Part shown: positions 33,281 to 42,628 of the stretch, in pieces | Position numbering within the stretch: the stretch's first letter is position 1 | Layout: each line of letters begins with the position of its first letter | Notes under the pieces: generated by a model | Database searches by the model: none | What the model was told of the DNA's origin: nothing | What the model saw: the letters and a program-made list of their open reading frames with translations, nothing else | Assembly: GCA_035593725.1 (NCBI GenBank) | Contig: DAOSZN010000009.1 | Coordinates: forward strand, 11,793 to 75,792 | DNA: 64,000 bases | Origin: UBA4971 sp029551185 | GTDB taxonomy: Bacteria; Bacillota; SHA-98; UBA4971 | Direction: 5' to 3' | Made by a program: the position numbers and the translations under genes

Positions 33281-35980
33281 TTACACTGTCGAATACTCGG
33301 TCGCAACCTTTTTTGCGCCGCTCTTTCTTGGCTTCTTCAGTTCGGCCTGGGCTGCTGCCAGCCGCGCAATAGGTACACGATAAGGAGAACAGCTTACGTA
33401 ATCCATTCCTACATTATGGCAGAACACCACAGACTCAGGATCCCCTCCGTGTTCCCCGCATATCCCTATCTCGAGGTTTGGATTTTTAGACTTGCCTTTC
33501 TCTACGCCGATTCTGACAAGTTCGCCAACTCCCTTGATGTCAATAGTCTCAAAGGGATTACTGGGTAGAATCTTCGCATCCAGATAGTGTGGAAGGAATT
33601 TCGCCTCAGCGTCATCTCGGGAGAAACCGAACGTCGTCTGAGTCAGGTCATTAGTGCCGAAAGAGAAGAAATCTGTCTTTTGCGCAATCTCATCGGCAGT
33701 AAGAGCGGCTCTTGGGAGTTCAATCATGGTGCCGACCATATAGTCGAGTTTTACGCCATGTTTGTCAATTACCTCTTTTGCCACTCTCTCAATGATTTCC
33801 CGCGCGATCTCTATCTCATTGACGTGTCCTGCAAGGGGAATCATAACCTCAGGGATAACCTTGCGCCCTTCTTTTGTCAGCTCACATGCAGCCTCAAAGA
33901 TTGCGCGTGCCTGCATCTCGGTTATCTCAGGATAGCTTATGCCGATACGACATCCTCTATGGCCAAGCATAGGGTTAAGCTCCCGTAGCCTGTCGATACG
34001 AGCAAGGAGCTCCTCTTTCTCCTTGAGTTCTTGCGCCTTAGCGCCTTTGGCTTTCATGGTCGCAACCTCAACAAGGAGTTCTTCGTAACTGGGTAAGAAC
34101 TCATGAAGCGGCGGATCCAGAAGCCTGATAATCACAGGATAACCTTCCATTGCTTTCAAGATTCCCCTGAAGTCATCCTTCTGGAAAGGCAATAACTTAT
34201 CGAGGGCAGCGCGTCGCGCATCTACGGTTTCGGCAAGTATCATATCTTGAACGACACGGATCCTGTCTTCCCCGAAGAACATATGCTCTGTCCTGCAAAG
34301 CCCTATGCCTTTCGCGCCGAATTCCAGAGCTGTCTTAGCGTCATGGGGAGTATCAGCATTAGCCCTGACGCCTAAAGTCCTGATCTCGTCAGCCCAACTC
34401 ATAATGGTAGCGAAATCACCGCCGATGGAAGGATCCTGCAGTTCTATTTCGCCGAGGAAGACCTTGCCATGGGAACCGTCAACAGTAATGATATCCCCTT
34501 TCCGGATAACAACATCGCCGATATGCAACTCCTCGCGGACCTCATCCACCATGGCAGCCTCACACCCGGTGACTGCCGGCTTACCCATGCCACGAGCTAC
34601 CACTGCAGCATGGCTTGTCTTCCCACCGCGGCTCGTAAGAAAGCCTTTCGCTGCAGCCATGCCGTGTATGTCGTCAGGAGAAGTCTCTCTTCTCACAAGG
34701 ATTACGGCTTCCCCTGTTTTCGCCATCTCTACAGCGTCATCCGCGGTGAAGACTACCTTCCCTATGGCAGCCCCCGGGGAAGCGGCGACTCCGCTTGCAA
34801 TTGACTCTTCCTTTGTTTTCGGATCAACAGTCTTATGCAGCAAGGTATCAAGCTGACCGGCGTCAACGCGCATTATGGCTTCTTCTTTTGTGATAAGCCC
34901 TTCATTCACCATATCCACCGCGATTTTTACAGCTGCTGCCGCAGTGCGTTTGCCTGCACGGGTCTGCAGCATGTAAAGCTTGTTTCTCTGAATAGTAAAC
35001 TCTACATCCTGCATATCACGGTAGTGGGCATCAAGTTTCTCGAAGATATCCGTAAGCTCCTTGTAAATCTCAGGCATTTCTGTTTTTAAGTTGTCAAGGG
35101 GAAGAGGGGTTCTGATACCGGCAACTACGTCTTCACCTTGGGCGTTTGGCAGGTACTCGCCGAAGTATTTTCTCTCACCTGTACTAGGATCCCTTGTGAA
35201 CGCTACACCGGAACCGGAGTCATCTCCCATATTACCGTATACCATTGCCTGGACGTTGACTGCAGTTCCCCAGTCATCCGGTATATTATGTATCTTACGG
35301 TAGGTAATAGCTCTTGCATTCATCCATGACCCGAATACTGCATCCCGAGCCATGTCCAATTGCTGTCTGGGATCTTCCGGAAAGCTTTGCCCGGTTTTCT
35401 CTTCAACGAGAGCCTTATACTTACAGACTATGTCCTTCAAAGCCTCTGCATCAAGCTCCGTATCAAGAGTCACACCCAGTTCCTCTTTCTTCGCATCGAG
35501 AATAGCCTCGAACTCCTCATGAGGAACTTCCAGCACCACATCACCGAACATCTGAATAAACCGACGGTACGCATCGTATGCAAACCGCTCATTGCCGGTC
35601 ATCTTAATCAGTCCCTGAACAGTCTTGTCATTCAATCCGAGATTAAGCACTGTATCCATCATGCCCGGCATTGATACTCTTGCGCCTGACCTTACAGACA
35701 CTAGAAGAGGCTTTTCAGGATCACCGAACTTAAGTCCCATTGCATCCTCGAGCTTCTTCAAGTTCTCGTCAATTTCAACGTCAAGCTCAGGAGGGTAGTT
35801 TCGGTCACCTTCGTAATAGACTTTGCAAACTTCCGTTGTGATGGTAAAGCCGGGAGGAACAGGGATACCGATATTTGTCATCTCAGCCAGGTTCGCTCCT
35901 TTACCCCCTAGCAAGTTCCTCATGTCTTTACTGCCTTCGGCTTTACCTGTACCAAAAAAGTATACGTACTTCTTTGCCAT
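33281..35980 (-). CDS. ppdK: Pyruvate, phosphate dikinase
   Basis: An 899-residue enzyme interconverting pyruvate + ATP + phosphate and phosphoenolpyruvate + AMP + pyrophosphate, typical of anaerobes that use a PPi-linked glycolysis. Domains in order: N-terminal ATP-grasp domain (GGKGANLAEMTNIGIPVPPG), central phosphohistidine domain with catalytic histidine in GGKTSHAAVVARGMGKP near residue 455, and C-terminal TIM barrel (GLCRTEHMFF, SFGTNDLTQTTFGFSRDD, GICGEHGGDP with the catalytic cysteine). ATG start with GGAGGTC-like site. It lies after glyS, 108 bases away, with a hairpin between them. Confidence 0.96.
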   Translation of the reverse strand: MAKKYVYFFGTGKAEGSKDMRNLLGGKGANLAEMTNIGIPVPPGFTITTEVCKVYYEGDRNYPPELDVEIDENLKKLEDAMGLKFGDPEKPLLVSVRSGARVSMPGMMDTVLNLGLNDKTVQGLIKMTGNERFAYDAYRRFIQMFGDVVLEVPHEEFEAILDAKKEELGVTLDTELDAEALKDIVCKYKALVEEKTGQSFPEDPRQQLDMARDAVFGSWMNARAITYRKIHNIPDDWGTAVNVQAMVYGNMGDDSGSGVAFTRDPSTGERKYFGEYLPNAQGEDVVAGIRTPLPLDNLKTEMPEIYKELTDIFEKLDAHYRDMQDVEFTIQRNKLYMLQTRAGKRTAAAAVKIAVDMVNEGLITKEEAIMRVDAGQLDTLLHKTVDPKTKEESIASGVAASPGAAIGKVVFTADDAVEMAKTGEAVILVRRETSPDDIHGMAAAKGFLTSRGGKTSHAAVVARGMGKPAVTGCEAAMVDEVREELHIGDVVIRKGDIITVDGSHGKVFLGEIELQDPSIGGDFATIMSWADEIRTLGVRANADTPHDAKTALEFGAKGIGLCRTEHMFFGEDRIRVVQDMILAETVDARRAALDKLLPFQKDDFRGILKAMEGYPVIIRLLDPPLHEFLPSYEELLVEVATMKAKGAKAQELKEKEELLARIDRLRELNPMLGHRGCRIGISYPEITEMQARAIFEAACELTKEGRKVIPEVMIPLAGHVNEIEIAREIIERVAKEVIDKHGVKLDYMVGTMIELPRAALTADEIAQKTDFFSFGTNDLTQTTFGFSRDDAEAKFLPHYLDAKILPSNPFETIDIKGVGELVRIGVEKGKSKNPNLEIGICGEHGGDPESVVFCHNVGMDYVSCSPYRVPIARLAAAQAELKKPRKSGAKKVATEYSTV

Positions 35981-36042
35981 CTCTTGCTCTGACCTCCTTT
36001 ACTTTTCAGTAGACTCAGTATCCAGCATAATCGCAGAGTGTA

Positions 36043-36076
36043 TCCCAAATGAGCCATTTTGTGAACTCATTTGGGG
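36043..36076 (-). terminator. Intercistronic hairpin between glyS and ppdK
   Basis: A 10-base-pair stem CCCAAATGAG / CTCATTTGGG with a 12-base loop, immediately after glyS. There is no T-run, so read-through to ppdK is expected. It may partly terminate or protect the upstream message. Confidence 0.5.
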
Positions 36077-36088
36077 AATATCACCTTG

Positions 36089-38203
36089 CTATACTGCCTT
36101 TTCAACCACCTTGCCAAGGTCAGCCACTTCCCGTGTAAGAGAAGCAGTATAAGCCAGAAGAGCGAGCCTGTTCCGGCGCAAACCCTCATCCTCTGCCATT
36201 ACAAGGACCTCGGTGAAGAATACGTCTATAGGTTCAGCCAACTTGGACAAGGCCTTCAAAATACCGGAGTAGTCTCTTTCCCTGAGCATTAAACGAATAC
36301 ACTCTTCAGTGTTACGGAGAGCGTCGAAAAGCGTTCTCTCTGCAGGTTCATTGAGAAGAGACTCATCGACACTCCCATGATGAATGTTCCCGGCAAGGCG
36401 GGACGCTCTTGTATAACCGGTACATGCTAAGGCGAATTCTTTGGTTGCGCTCGCTTCTTGCAAGGCTTCTGCCCTCTTATAGGTATCAGGCACATCGTCA
36501 AATCCTATGGCTATTGCTGCATCTACCAAATCATACCTTATTCCTTTGTCAATCAAAGACGATCTTAAGCGTTGGCCCAACCCGTCAAGAATATCATCTA
36601 CTGTCTCTTCAAAAGAACGTTCAAGCATCCCTTTAGTTTCCAGCAACGAAACAGCTTTCGCAGCAAGCCAAGATACAGGCAGATGAACTTCACGTTCCAG
36701 AAGGATAGATACTATTCCGGAGATGCTACGCCTCAAGGCATAGGGATCCTCGGACCCGGAAGGAATAATCCCAATCCCGAAAAAGCCTGCGACAGTGTCA
36801 ATCCTATCTGCAAGGGCAAGGATAACCCCGCAAGGACTTTCAGGCAATATATCCCCTGAGAACCGTGGCAGATAATGCTCAAATATAGCTCGGGAAGTGT
36901 CTTCATCCTCACCGGACATGCGAGCGTACTCCCGTCCCATCACACCTTGAAGCTCAGGGAATTCTCTTACCATATTTGTAACAAGGTCAGCCTTGCATAG
37001 TTTTGCCGCTCTTTTTACTTTGGCCTTTGTATCCTCCGGATATCCTAATCTATCTGCAATAGCCTCAGCCAAATCCATAATGCGGCAAGTCTTCTCAAGG
37101 ACAGTCCCGAGCCCTTCATGGAAGACAATTCCTCTAAGTCCGGAGACATGGGTCTCAAGTTGTGATTTCGTGTCTTCTTCATAGAAGAACTTGGCATCCT
37201 CAAGCCTGGCTGAAAGAACCCTCTCATACCCTTTACGAACAGCGGCAATACGTGTAGTAAGACCGTCACGTACCGCAGTAAAAACCGGAAGCAAAGCCCC
37301 TTGACTGTCCTCGACAGGGAAGTACCTCTGATGGCCTTTCATAGAAGTCGTAATTACCTCTTTGGGGAGTCTCAAGAGATCAGGAGCAAACCGTCCGGCC
37401 AAAGGCGCAGGGTGTTCAGCCAAATAGGCAAGCTCTGTGAGAAGTCTCTCATCTTCCGCAATTTGCCCTCCTGCTTCCTGTGCCAGCTTCTTGATACCCT
37501 CTTCTATTATCACCTTTCGCCTATCCTGATCAACAATACAGTAAGCATCTTCCAGAACATCAAAGTAGTCCTCAGCCCGGCGGACTTCAATCATGCCTGA
37601 AGTCAGAAATCTATGGCCGGATGTAAATCTGTTCCCTTTTATACCGCATATCTCTATATCAATGACGTCTTCTCCCAAAAGTGCAAGGAACCATCGAATA
37701 GGTCTCGCAAATCTGAAACTGCCTTCTCCCCATCTCATGGCACGCTCGAAAGTCAGTCCCGCGACAAAACGCGAGAAAACATCTTTCAAAGCACCCTTTG
37801 CCCCACGACCCGGCACCTTTGAGACTGCATACATAAATTTGCCTTTGGCCTCTTCTCTAACGATAAGGTCAGATACGTCCACTCCCTGGGCACGAGCAAA
37901 CCCTATCGCAGCTTGCGTCGGTTTACCGGCCTCGTCAAAAGCGACACTGTAAGTGGGGCCTCGCACTTCACGTACAAGGGGGCGACCCAAAGGAGCCACT
38001 TCCTCTATGTACAATACAAGTCTCCTGGGAGTGGCATAAGCCTTTACCGAAGAATACTCAACCCGCTCTTCTTTGAGAAGACTATCTGCACTTTGTGTCA
38101 TTATACTTATAAGATCCGGAAATAACCTGGCAGGTAATTCTTCTGTACCTATTTCTAAAACAGCATCTCTCTTATCCGAAGACGCACCCTGAATCCTACT
38201 CAC
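36089..38203 (-). CDS. glyS: Glycyl-tRNA synthetase beta subunit
   Basis: About 704 residues. Beta chain of the alpha2beta2 glycyl-tRNA synthetase, which handles tRNA recognition. N-terminal family block LEIGTEELPARLFPDLI, then YATPRRLVLYIEEVAP, MRWGEGSFRFARPIRWFLAL near residue 180, TSMKGHQRYFP near residue 310, and a C-terminal anticodon-binding-like region with an HD-like remnant. GTG at 38203 has GGAGG 8 bases upstream. The start overlaps the end of glyQ by 8 bases, giving coupled translation of the two subunits. Confidence 0.95.
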   Translation of the reverse strand: MSRIQGASSDKRDAVLEIGTEELPARLFPDLISIMTQSADSLLKEERVEYSSVKAYATPRRLVLYIEEVAPLGRPLVREVRGPTYSVAFDEAGKPTQAAIGFARAQGVDVSDLIVREEAKGKFMYAVSKVPGRGAKGALKDVFSRFVAGLTFERAMRWGEGSFRFARPIRWFLALLGEDVIDIEICGIKGNRFTSGHRFLTSGMIEVRRAEDYFDVLEDAYCIVDQDRRKVIIEEGIKKLAQEAGGQIAEDERLLTELAYLAEHPAPLAGRFAPDLLRLPKEVITTSMKGHQRYFPVEDSQGALLPVFTAVRDGLTTRIAAVRKGYERVLSARLEDAKFFYEEDTKSQLETHVSGLRGIVFHEGLGTVLEKTCRIMDLAEAIADRLGYPEDTKAKVKRAAKLCKADLVTNMVREFPELQGVMGREYARMSGEDEDTSRAIFEHYLPRFSGDILPESPCGVILALADRIDTVAGFFGIGIIPSGSEDPYALRRSISGIVSILLEREVHLPVSWLAAKAVSLLETKGMLERSFEETVDDILDGLGQRLRSSLIDKGIRYDLVDAAIAIGFDDVPDTYKRAEALQEASATKEFALACTGYTRASRLAGNIHHGSVDESLLNEPAERTLFDALRNTEECIRLMLRERDYSGILKALSKLAEPIDVFFTEVLVMAEDEGLRRNRLALLAYTASLTREVADLGKVVEKAV

Positions 38204-39107
38204 AGAGGGTCCCTCCTTCACACGGCCCGTCCTCTCGGACCCCCGCAAGCGGAAAACCTTGCATCTCCCTGCTTTCGATGTATTGTTCCGCGCATCCCCT
38301 TGCCAAGGCTCGCACCCGTCCTATCAGTGACGTTCGTTCACTTACCCCTAACGCCCCGCGAGAATCAAGTAAATTAAACACATGTGAACACTTGAGCACA
38401 TAATCGTATGCCGGCAAAACGAGGTCTCTCTCCAAAGCCTTTTTCGCTTCTGCCTCATATGTATCAAATAGCAGCGTCAGTGTCTCACAGTCTGCGACCT
38501 CAAAGCCATAAGTGGAATGCTCTATCTCGAACTGTCTTTGTATTTCACCGTACGAAATCTTGGCAGACCAGGCTAAATCATATACATTGTCAACGTCTTG
38601 CAAATACATGCATAAACGTTCCAGTCCGTATGTGAGTTCCGCTGACACAGGTCTGGCATCTATTCCACCGACTTGCTGAAAGTATGTGAATTGAGTTATT
38701 TCCATGCCGTCAAGCCAGACTTCCCATCCCGTCCCCCAAGCGCCTAATGTAGGAGACTCCCAGTTATCTTCTACGAGGCGAATGTCATGTTCTACAGGAT
38801 CAATGCCCAAGGCCTCACTAAGACTGCAAAGGTATAATTCGACAACATCATCAGGGGATGGTTTTAAAATGACCTGATACTGATGGTGCATAAACAAGCG
38901 ATTAGGGTTTTCTCCGTAACGTCCGTCGGCAGGCCTACGCGAAGGTTGAACATAAGCCACCCTCCAAGGCTCAGGCCCTAACGCGCGCAGGAAGGTTTGA
39001 GGCGCCATTGTACCTGCTCCGACCTCTACATCATATGGTTGCTGCAGCACACAGCCTTGTTCTGCCCAGTAAGCATTCAGCTTATGTATGGTTTCCTGAA
39101 AAGTCAA
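38196..39107 (-). CDS. glyQ: Glycyl-tRNA synthetase alpha subunit
   Basis: A 303-residue class II catalytic subunit. It begins with the conserved TFQETIHKLNAYWAEQGC then QQPYDVEVGAGTMAP; YVQPSRRPADGRYGENPNR near residue 55 and AWGTGWEVWLDGMEITQFTY near residue 125 are hallmark blocks. TTG start with GGAGG upstream. No glycine T-box is seen before it; it is in a transcript beginning upstream of spoIIM. Confidence 0.95.
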   Translation of the reverse strand: MTFQETIHKLNAYWAEQGCVLQQPYDVEVGAGTMAPQTFLRALGPEPWRVAYVQPSRRPADGRYGENPNRLFMHHQYQVILKPSPDDVVELYLCSLSEALGIDPVEHDIRLVEDNWESPTLGAWGTGWEVWLDGMEITQFTYFQQVGGIDARPVSAELTYGLERLCMYLQDVDNVYDLAWSAKISYGEIQRQFEIEHSTYGFEVADCETLTLLFDTYEAEAKKALERDLVLPAYDYVLKCSHVFNLLDSRGALGVSERTSLIGRVRALARGCAEQYIESREMQGFPLAGVREDGPCEGGTLCE

Positions 39108-39141
39108 ACTTCCGCCTCCTACCCCTGCCTTGCTCTATTGG

Positions 39142-39786
39142 TCAGTGCCATCTAAGCGCATCCCCCATAACCCATTCCACCAGCTGCCGGGTTACTGATA
39201 CTTCCACTAATGAGCCTATCGCCAAAAGAGGTATCAGCACTATGACCAGAACTACAAGGGTATCAATAACTATTACCTTCAAGCCTTGCCCGTGTTGACG
39301 TCCGCGTTCGTATCCGAGAATATTGAATCCAAGCCTTATTCCCAGGGTCCCCCCGAGAATATAAGCCGGGATTTCGAACAGGCCATGAGGAAGGATCCCC
39401 ACAATAATAAACGGGAAAAGGCCGAATCCCTGACGAACCACATCGCCTGACACCATACCGACAAGAAGTCCGTTTATGAAAACCATTATCATAGGTAGAA
39501 TCCCGAAAACTATTCCACCTGCAATCAAGAGCCCCGTAGCTTTGAGATTATTCCAAAACACCATACCTGCCATTTCAGGTATGCTTATCTCAGCCATAGA
39601 ACGTGTCATAGGACCGAATTTCCTGTCAAGCAGAAGAAACAATTGGGACGCATCCAGGGGATTATAGTAAAATACAGAAGCGCCGGCTGCAATTCCCATT
39701 AGAAACAGACCTGTGGCAAGAGCTATGTACCTCCGGCTCGCCTTCAGGATTCTTGGAATTCGGCTGAGCAATTCGGATACACGCAC
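39142..39786 (-). CDS. spoIIM: Stage II sporulation protein M
   Basis: A 214-residue membrane protein (the length of B. subtilis SpoIIM). Anchor of the SpoIID-SpoIIM-SpoIIP engulfment machine in the mother cell. About five membrane segments, with the family motif PHGLFEIPAYILGG near residue 145. I choose GTG at 39786, which has GGAGGGG 6 bases upstream; a longer in-frame start at 39864 has no ribosome site. The surprising point is the promoter: a near-perfect sigma-A site lies about 150 bases upstream, and genes for glycyl-tRNA synthetase and PPDK follow, so some vegetative transcription is expected. Confidence 0.9.
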   Translation of the reverse strand: MRVSELLSRIPRILKASRRYIALATGLFLMGIAAGASVFYYNPLDASQLFLLLDRKFGPMTRSMAEISIPEMAGMVFWNNLKATGLLIAGGIVFGILPMIMVFINGLLVGMVSGDVVRQGFGLFPFIIVGILPHGLFEIPAYILGGTLGIRLGFNILGYERGRQHGQGLKVIVIDTLVVLVIVLIPLLAIGSLVEVSVTRQLVEWVMGDALRWH

Positions 39787-39936
39787 ATAATACCCCTCCA
39801 CAAATGAACCCCCCGCCCTCGACAGAGTATCAAAGGACGAGAGGCCTCTCTCCCTGAGCTTCACCCCGACCAGCGCGCTTAACTGACACTTCCATGATTC
39901 TCCACATTAAGTCTGCTTCTATGCTCAATCTCCCAC

Positions 39937-39965
39937 ACTATACCAAACGCTACCTCCCGTGTCAA
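39937..39965 (-). promoter_or_regulatory. Sigma-A promoter upstream of spoIIM-glyQS-ppdK
   Basis: TTGACA and TATAGT separated by 17 bases on the minus strand, with TGG directly before the -10 (extended -10). One of the best promoters in the window. Confidence 0.85.
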
Positions 39966-39987
39966 TCCTACCCTTCCCCCGAGCCTA

Positions 39988-40404
39988 CTATGGAATGCCC
40001 TCTTCACTTCTTGACTCGAATTCAGGAAGTTCCTCCGGATGTTTAACTGAAATAGAACAGTTGGTGGCAAGAGCGACAGCGGTTCCTGCAAGCGCCAAGT
40101 ACGGTGCAATAGCTGTTCCGATGAGCCCGATGATCACAGGGATCTCAATCAAGGAATCGCCGTGCCTATCTATCTTAATCTTCATTTCATTGCCTTTTCT
40201 TACTACTTCCTTGACTTTCTCAAAAGCTTCCTGACTCTTCTCAGCTCTGACTTCTTTCTGCTCGTACTTGTCTTCTTCAACAAAAACCAGGGCTTTCACA
40301 ACATCGCCTTTTGCCCGTTCCAGATATTCCACTGCGTCACGGTATGAAAGTCCGGCCCGTTCTCGCAGGATGTCGACTTTATCAAGATCAAGTTCTTGGT
40401 CCAT
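39988..40404 (-). CDS. DUF4342 domain protein with UBA-like N-terminus
   Basis: About 138 residues. The N-terminal 40 residues (VDILRERAGLSYRDAVEYL...) look like the small three-helix UBA/TS-N fold that also occurs in EF-Ts. A linker rich in K and E follows, then the DUF4342 region near residues 75-115: MKIKIDRHGDSLIEIPVII and a hydrophobic stretch that could be a membrane segment. Role unknown. ATG at 40404 follows GGGAGGAATC. It begins 17 bases after recO, so the two are co-transcribed. Confidence 0.78.
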   Translation of the reverse strand: MDQELDLDKVDILRERAGLSYRDAVEYLERAKGDVVKALVFVEEDKYEQKEVRAEKSQEAFEKVKEVVRKGNEMKIKIDRHGDSLIEIPVIIGLIGTAIAPYLALAGTAVALATNCSISVKHPEELPEFESRSEEGIP

Positions 40405-40420
40405 GAAGATTCCTCCCATG

Positions 40421-41173
40421 TTAAGGTGCCTTCGTAACAGCCTCCAGGAAATCGATGGATCTTAATCTCCGATTTAGCCTGAAACCTAAATGAGCCCTAA
40501 TAAGTCTTTCAATCTCACGCCTTACGCCGGGACTTGCTTTAATTCGTTCAACCTTCCGAAACTCCGTCATCAGTAAAGCCCGAAGTAACCGAACCGCGCC
40601 TTGTGACACACGCCATATACCGGAGTTTCCGGACGAACACTCACTACAGATAAGGCCGCCGGCTTCCGGACTGAAAAAGACTTCCCGGCCGAGATTTTCT
40701 CTTCCGCACTCTGAGCAAGATTCCAGACGTGGTCTGTAACCAAGAATAGTCGCGAATTTGATTTCAAACGCACAAGTAACCAGCTGTGGATCAAGGGTCT
40801 CAGACAAAACCCTCATATATGCTAAGAGCATGTCAAAGACTCTTTTGTCGCCATCGCCTTCCTCTGTCATCTCATCAGCAAGTTCAGCTATATAACTGGC
40901 ATATGCCAACCTAATGAGGTCGTCGTGCAGTCTTGGGAATGCTTCCTTCAACTCGACCTGACCTATGCTGTCAAGAGACTTCCCGGTAAAAATCTGAAAA
41001 TCTCCATGCACGAACATCTGAGTGCTACTGACAAATCTACTCCGGGGACGCCTTGCGCCTCTGGCCACAGCCCGAGCTTTGCCCTTGCTAGGTGAATATA
41101 TCGTGCAAATCCTGTCAGCTTCACCAATATTTTGGGTCTTGAGGATAATTCCTTCTGTAGTATAAAGCGCCAT
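40421..41173 (-). CDS. recO: DNA repair protein RecO
   Basis: A 250-residue RecO, which together with RecF/RecR loads RecA on SSB-coated gaps. N-terminal OB fold (YTTEGIILKTQNIGEADRI) with the following basic SPSKGKARAVARGARRPRS, and a zinc site of four cysteines: CSECGR near residue 152 and ICSECSSG near residue 177. ATG start with GGAGG upstream. Overall length is normal for the family. Confidence 0.93.
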   Translation of the reverse strand: MALYTTEGIILKTQNIGEADRICTIYSPSKGKARAVARGARRPRSRFVSSTQMFVHGDFQIFTGKSLDSIGQVELKEAFPRLHDDLIRLAYASYIAELADEMTEEGDGDKRVFDMLLAYMRVLSETLDPQLVTCAFEIKFATILGYRPRLESCSECGRENLGREVFFSPEAGGLICSECSSGNSGIWRVSQGAVRLLRALLMTEFRKVERIKASPGVRREIERLIRAHLGFRLNRRLRSIDFLEAVTKAP

Positions 41174-41285
41174 TTAGTCGCCTCCAGGAATCACTCCTCA
41201 TCGCAATTAGGGTTCCCGTGCCGCACCTGAGATATGCCAAAACCTCTGATAGTTTAGTTTAGCGCAACCACTATATATTCATTAT

Positions 41286-41510
41286 TTACCTACGTGAAAA
41301 CAGCGCAAAGAGGAGTGACAGAATTATGCTTAGAATAATGCACGTGGTGACAGGGAAGAAAAATGTGAAATTGCCCCGTTTGATTACGATATCCCCGGGC
41401 AACCTTCCCACACCGGGAATCCTACCAATAAAAGTAAGAACAGCTCCTAACACAAGTAAAACAACACCTACCAACATGAGCAACTTCCCGATAGAACCTA
41501 CACTGTTCAC
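41286..41510 (-). CDS. DUF2905 family membrane protein
   Basis: A 74-residue protein with two membrane helices (LLMLVGVVLLVLGAVLTFI and VTTCIILSIILSLLFALF) separated by the family signature GRIPGVGRLPGDIVIKRGN. DUF2905 proteins are widespread in Bacillota and their function is unknown. GTG start behind GGAGGTGAC. An extended -10 (TGATATAAT, with TATAAT at 41539-41544 on the minus strand) lies about 30 bases upstream and is probably its promoter. Confidence 0.87.
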   Translation of the reverse strand: MNSVGSIGKLLMLVGVVLLVLGAVLTFIGRIPGVGRLPGDIVIKRGNFTFFFPVTTCIILSIILSLLFALFSRR

Positions 41511-41744
41511 CCAAAGTCACCTCCGTGGTTTCCAGAACATTATATCACATCCAAGGCCTCTCACCTACGGTTGAGATAACCTATAATCCCAGCCTATAAT
41601 GGCATATAAGAATTATACTCCAAGTGAATTAGGGAACACTTAAAGCATGAGTGACACTCTCTGCCGAATTATCCCTCCTCGTCTCGGAACCGCCAAAGCG
41701 ATTGTAATATGTCGAGAGCTCGCCGGCAATGAAAGGTGACAATT

Positions 41745-42506
41745 TTGCAAAACGCAACCCCAGACCTAATCCCTTTGCTAATAGTATCATTCTTCCCGGG
41801 TATGTTGTGGGTTTGGTTTTTCTACAGGAAGGACAAGGATCAACCTGAACCTATCTCCCTGGTCATGAAGGCGTTTATCTTCGGCGCGATTTCAGTATTC
41901 CCAGCAGCCTTTTTAGAAGCCCCGTTTCGTCCTTTTATCGCCGGTCAAGCCCCCGACATAGGGAGGCTCTTCATCGTAACAGTATTAGTTGTCGGTCTTG
42001 TAGAGGAAATGGCAAAGTTCATCGCGGTCAAACTGGCAGTCTATGACCATCCGGAATTCAACGAAGTCATCGACGGCATAATTTACGCAGTAGCCACAGG
42101 GCTTGGATTTGCCGCAGTAGAAAATCTGTTCTATTCTGTCAGGTTCGGGATAGCTGTCGGATTATTTCGCGCCTTCATTACAGACCTGGCTCATGCCTCT
42201 TTTTCGGGGATAGTCGGGTACCATCTGGGCCTCGCCAAATTCCATAAAGGAAACACTACACCGCTTGTGGGGAAAGGACTTGCAATAGCTGTAAGCCTCC
42301 ACGGTTTATATGATTTTCTCATCATTGCGGGCTTAGTCCCTCCTACCTTCGGTATTGCGATGGTCTTTGCCACGTATTTCTACTTGAACACCAAGATCGC
42401 GGAAGCCGGAAGGATGTCCTCTCAGCCAAATCCTTTACAACCCATAATCCAAACAACGACTGAAGAAGATTCATCCTTGCTTTCCGATGCAGACTATCCT
42501 GAATAA
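41745..42506 (+). CDS. prsW: PrsW-family intramembrane metalloprotease
   Basis: About 253 residues and roughly seven membrane segments. PrsW proteases cut membrane-bound anti-sigma factors. The active-site motifs are present: GLVEEMAKF (EExxK) near residue 85, FAAVENLFY (ExxF) near residue 123, HASFSGIVGYHLG near residue 150 and LHGLYDF (HxxxD) near residue 183. TTG at 41745 is preceded at good distance by GAAAGG; a GTG three codons earlier overlaps that site. No anti-sigma factor gene lies nearby, so the substrate is unknown. Confidence 0.88.
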   Translation: MQNATPDLIPLLIVSFFPGMLWVWFFYRKDKDQPEPISLVMKAFIFGAISVFPAAFLEAPFRPFIAGQAPDIGRLFIVTVLVVGLVEEMAKFIAVKLAVYDHPEFNEVIDGIIYAVATGLGFAAVENLFYSVRFGIAVGLFRAFITDLAHASFSGIVGYHLGLAKFHKGNTTPLVGKGLAIAVSLHGLYDFLIIAGLVPPTFGIAMVFATYFYLNTKIAEAGRMSSQPNPLQPIIQTTTEEDSSLLSDADYPE

Positions 42507-42628
42507 TATGATTTCATTGTGATACAAACCGGTAACAGCTTTATAATCAGCTGTCCTTATGCCTGTGGTAGTCAGTAGCGGATCTCAATGGACTGTGCTA
42601 AAATTACCTTGACAGGGAGGGAGAAAAA

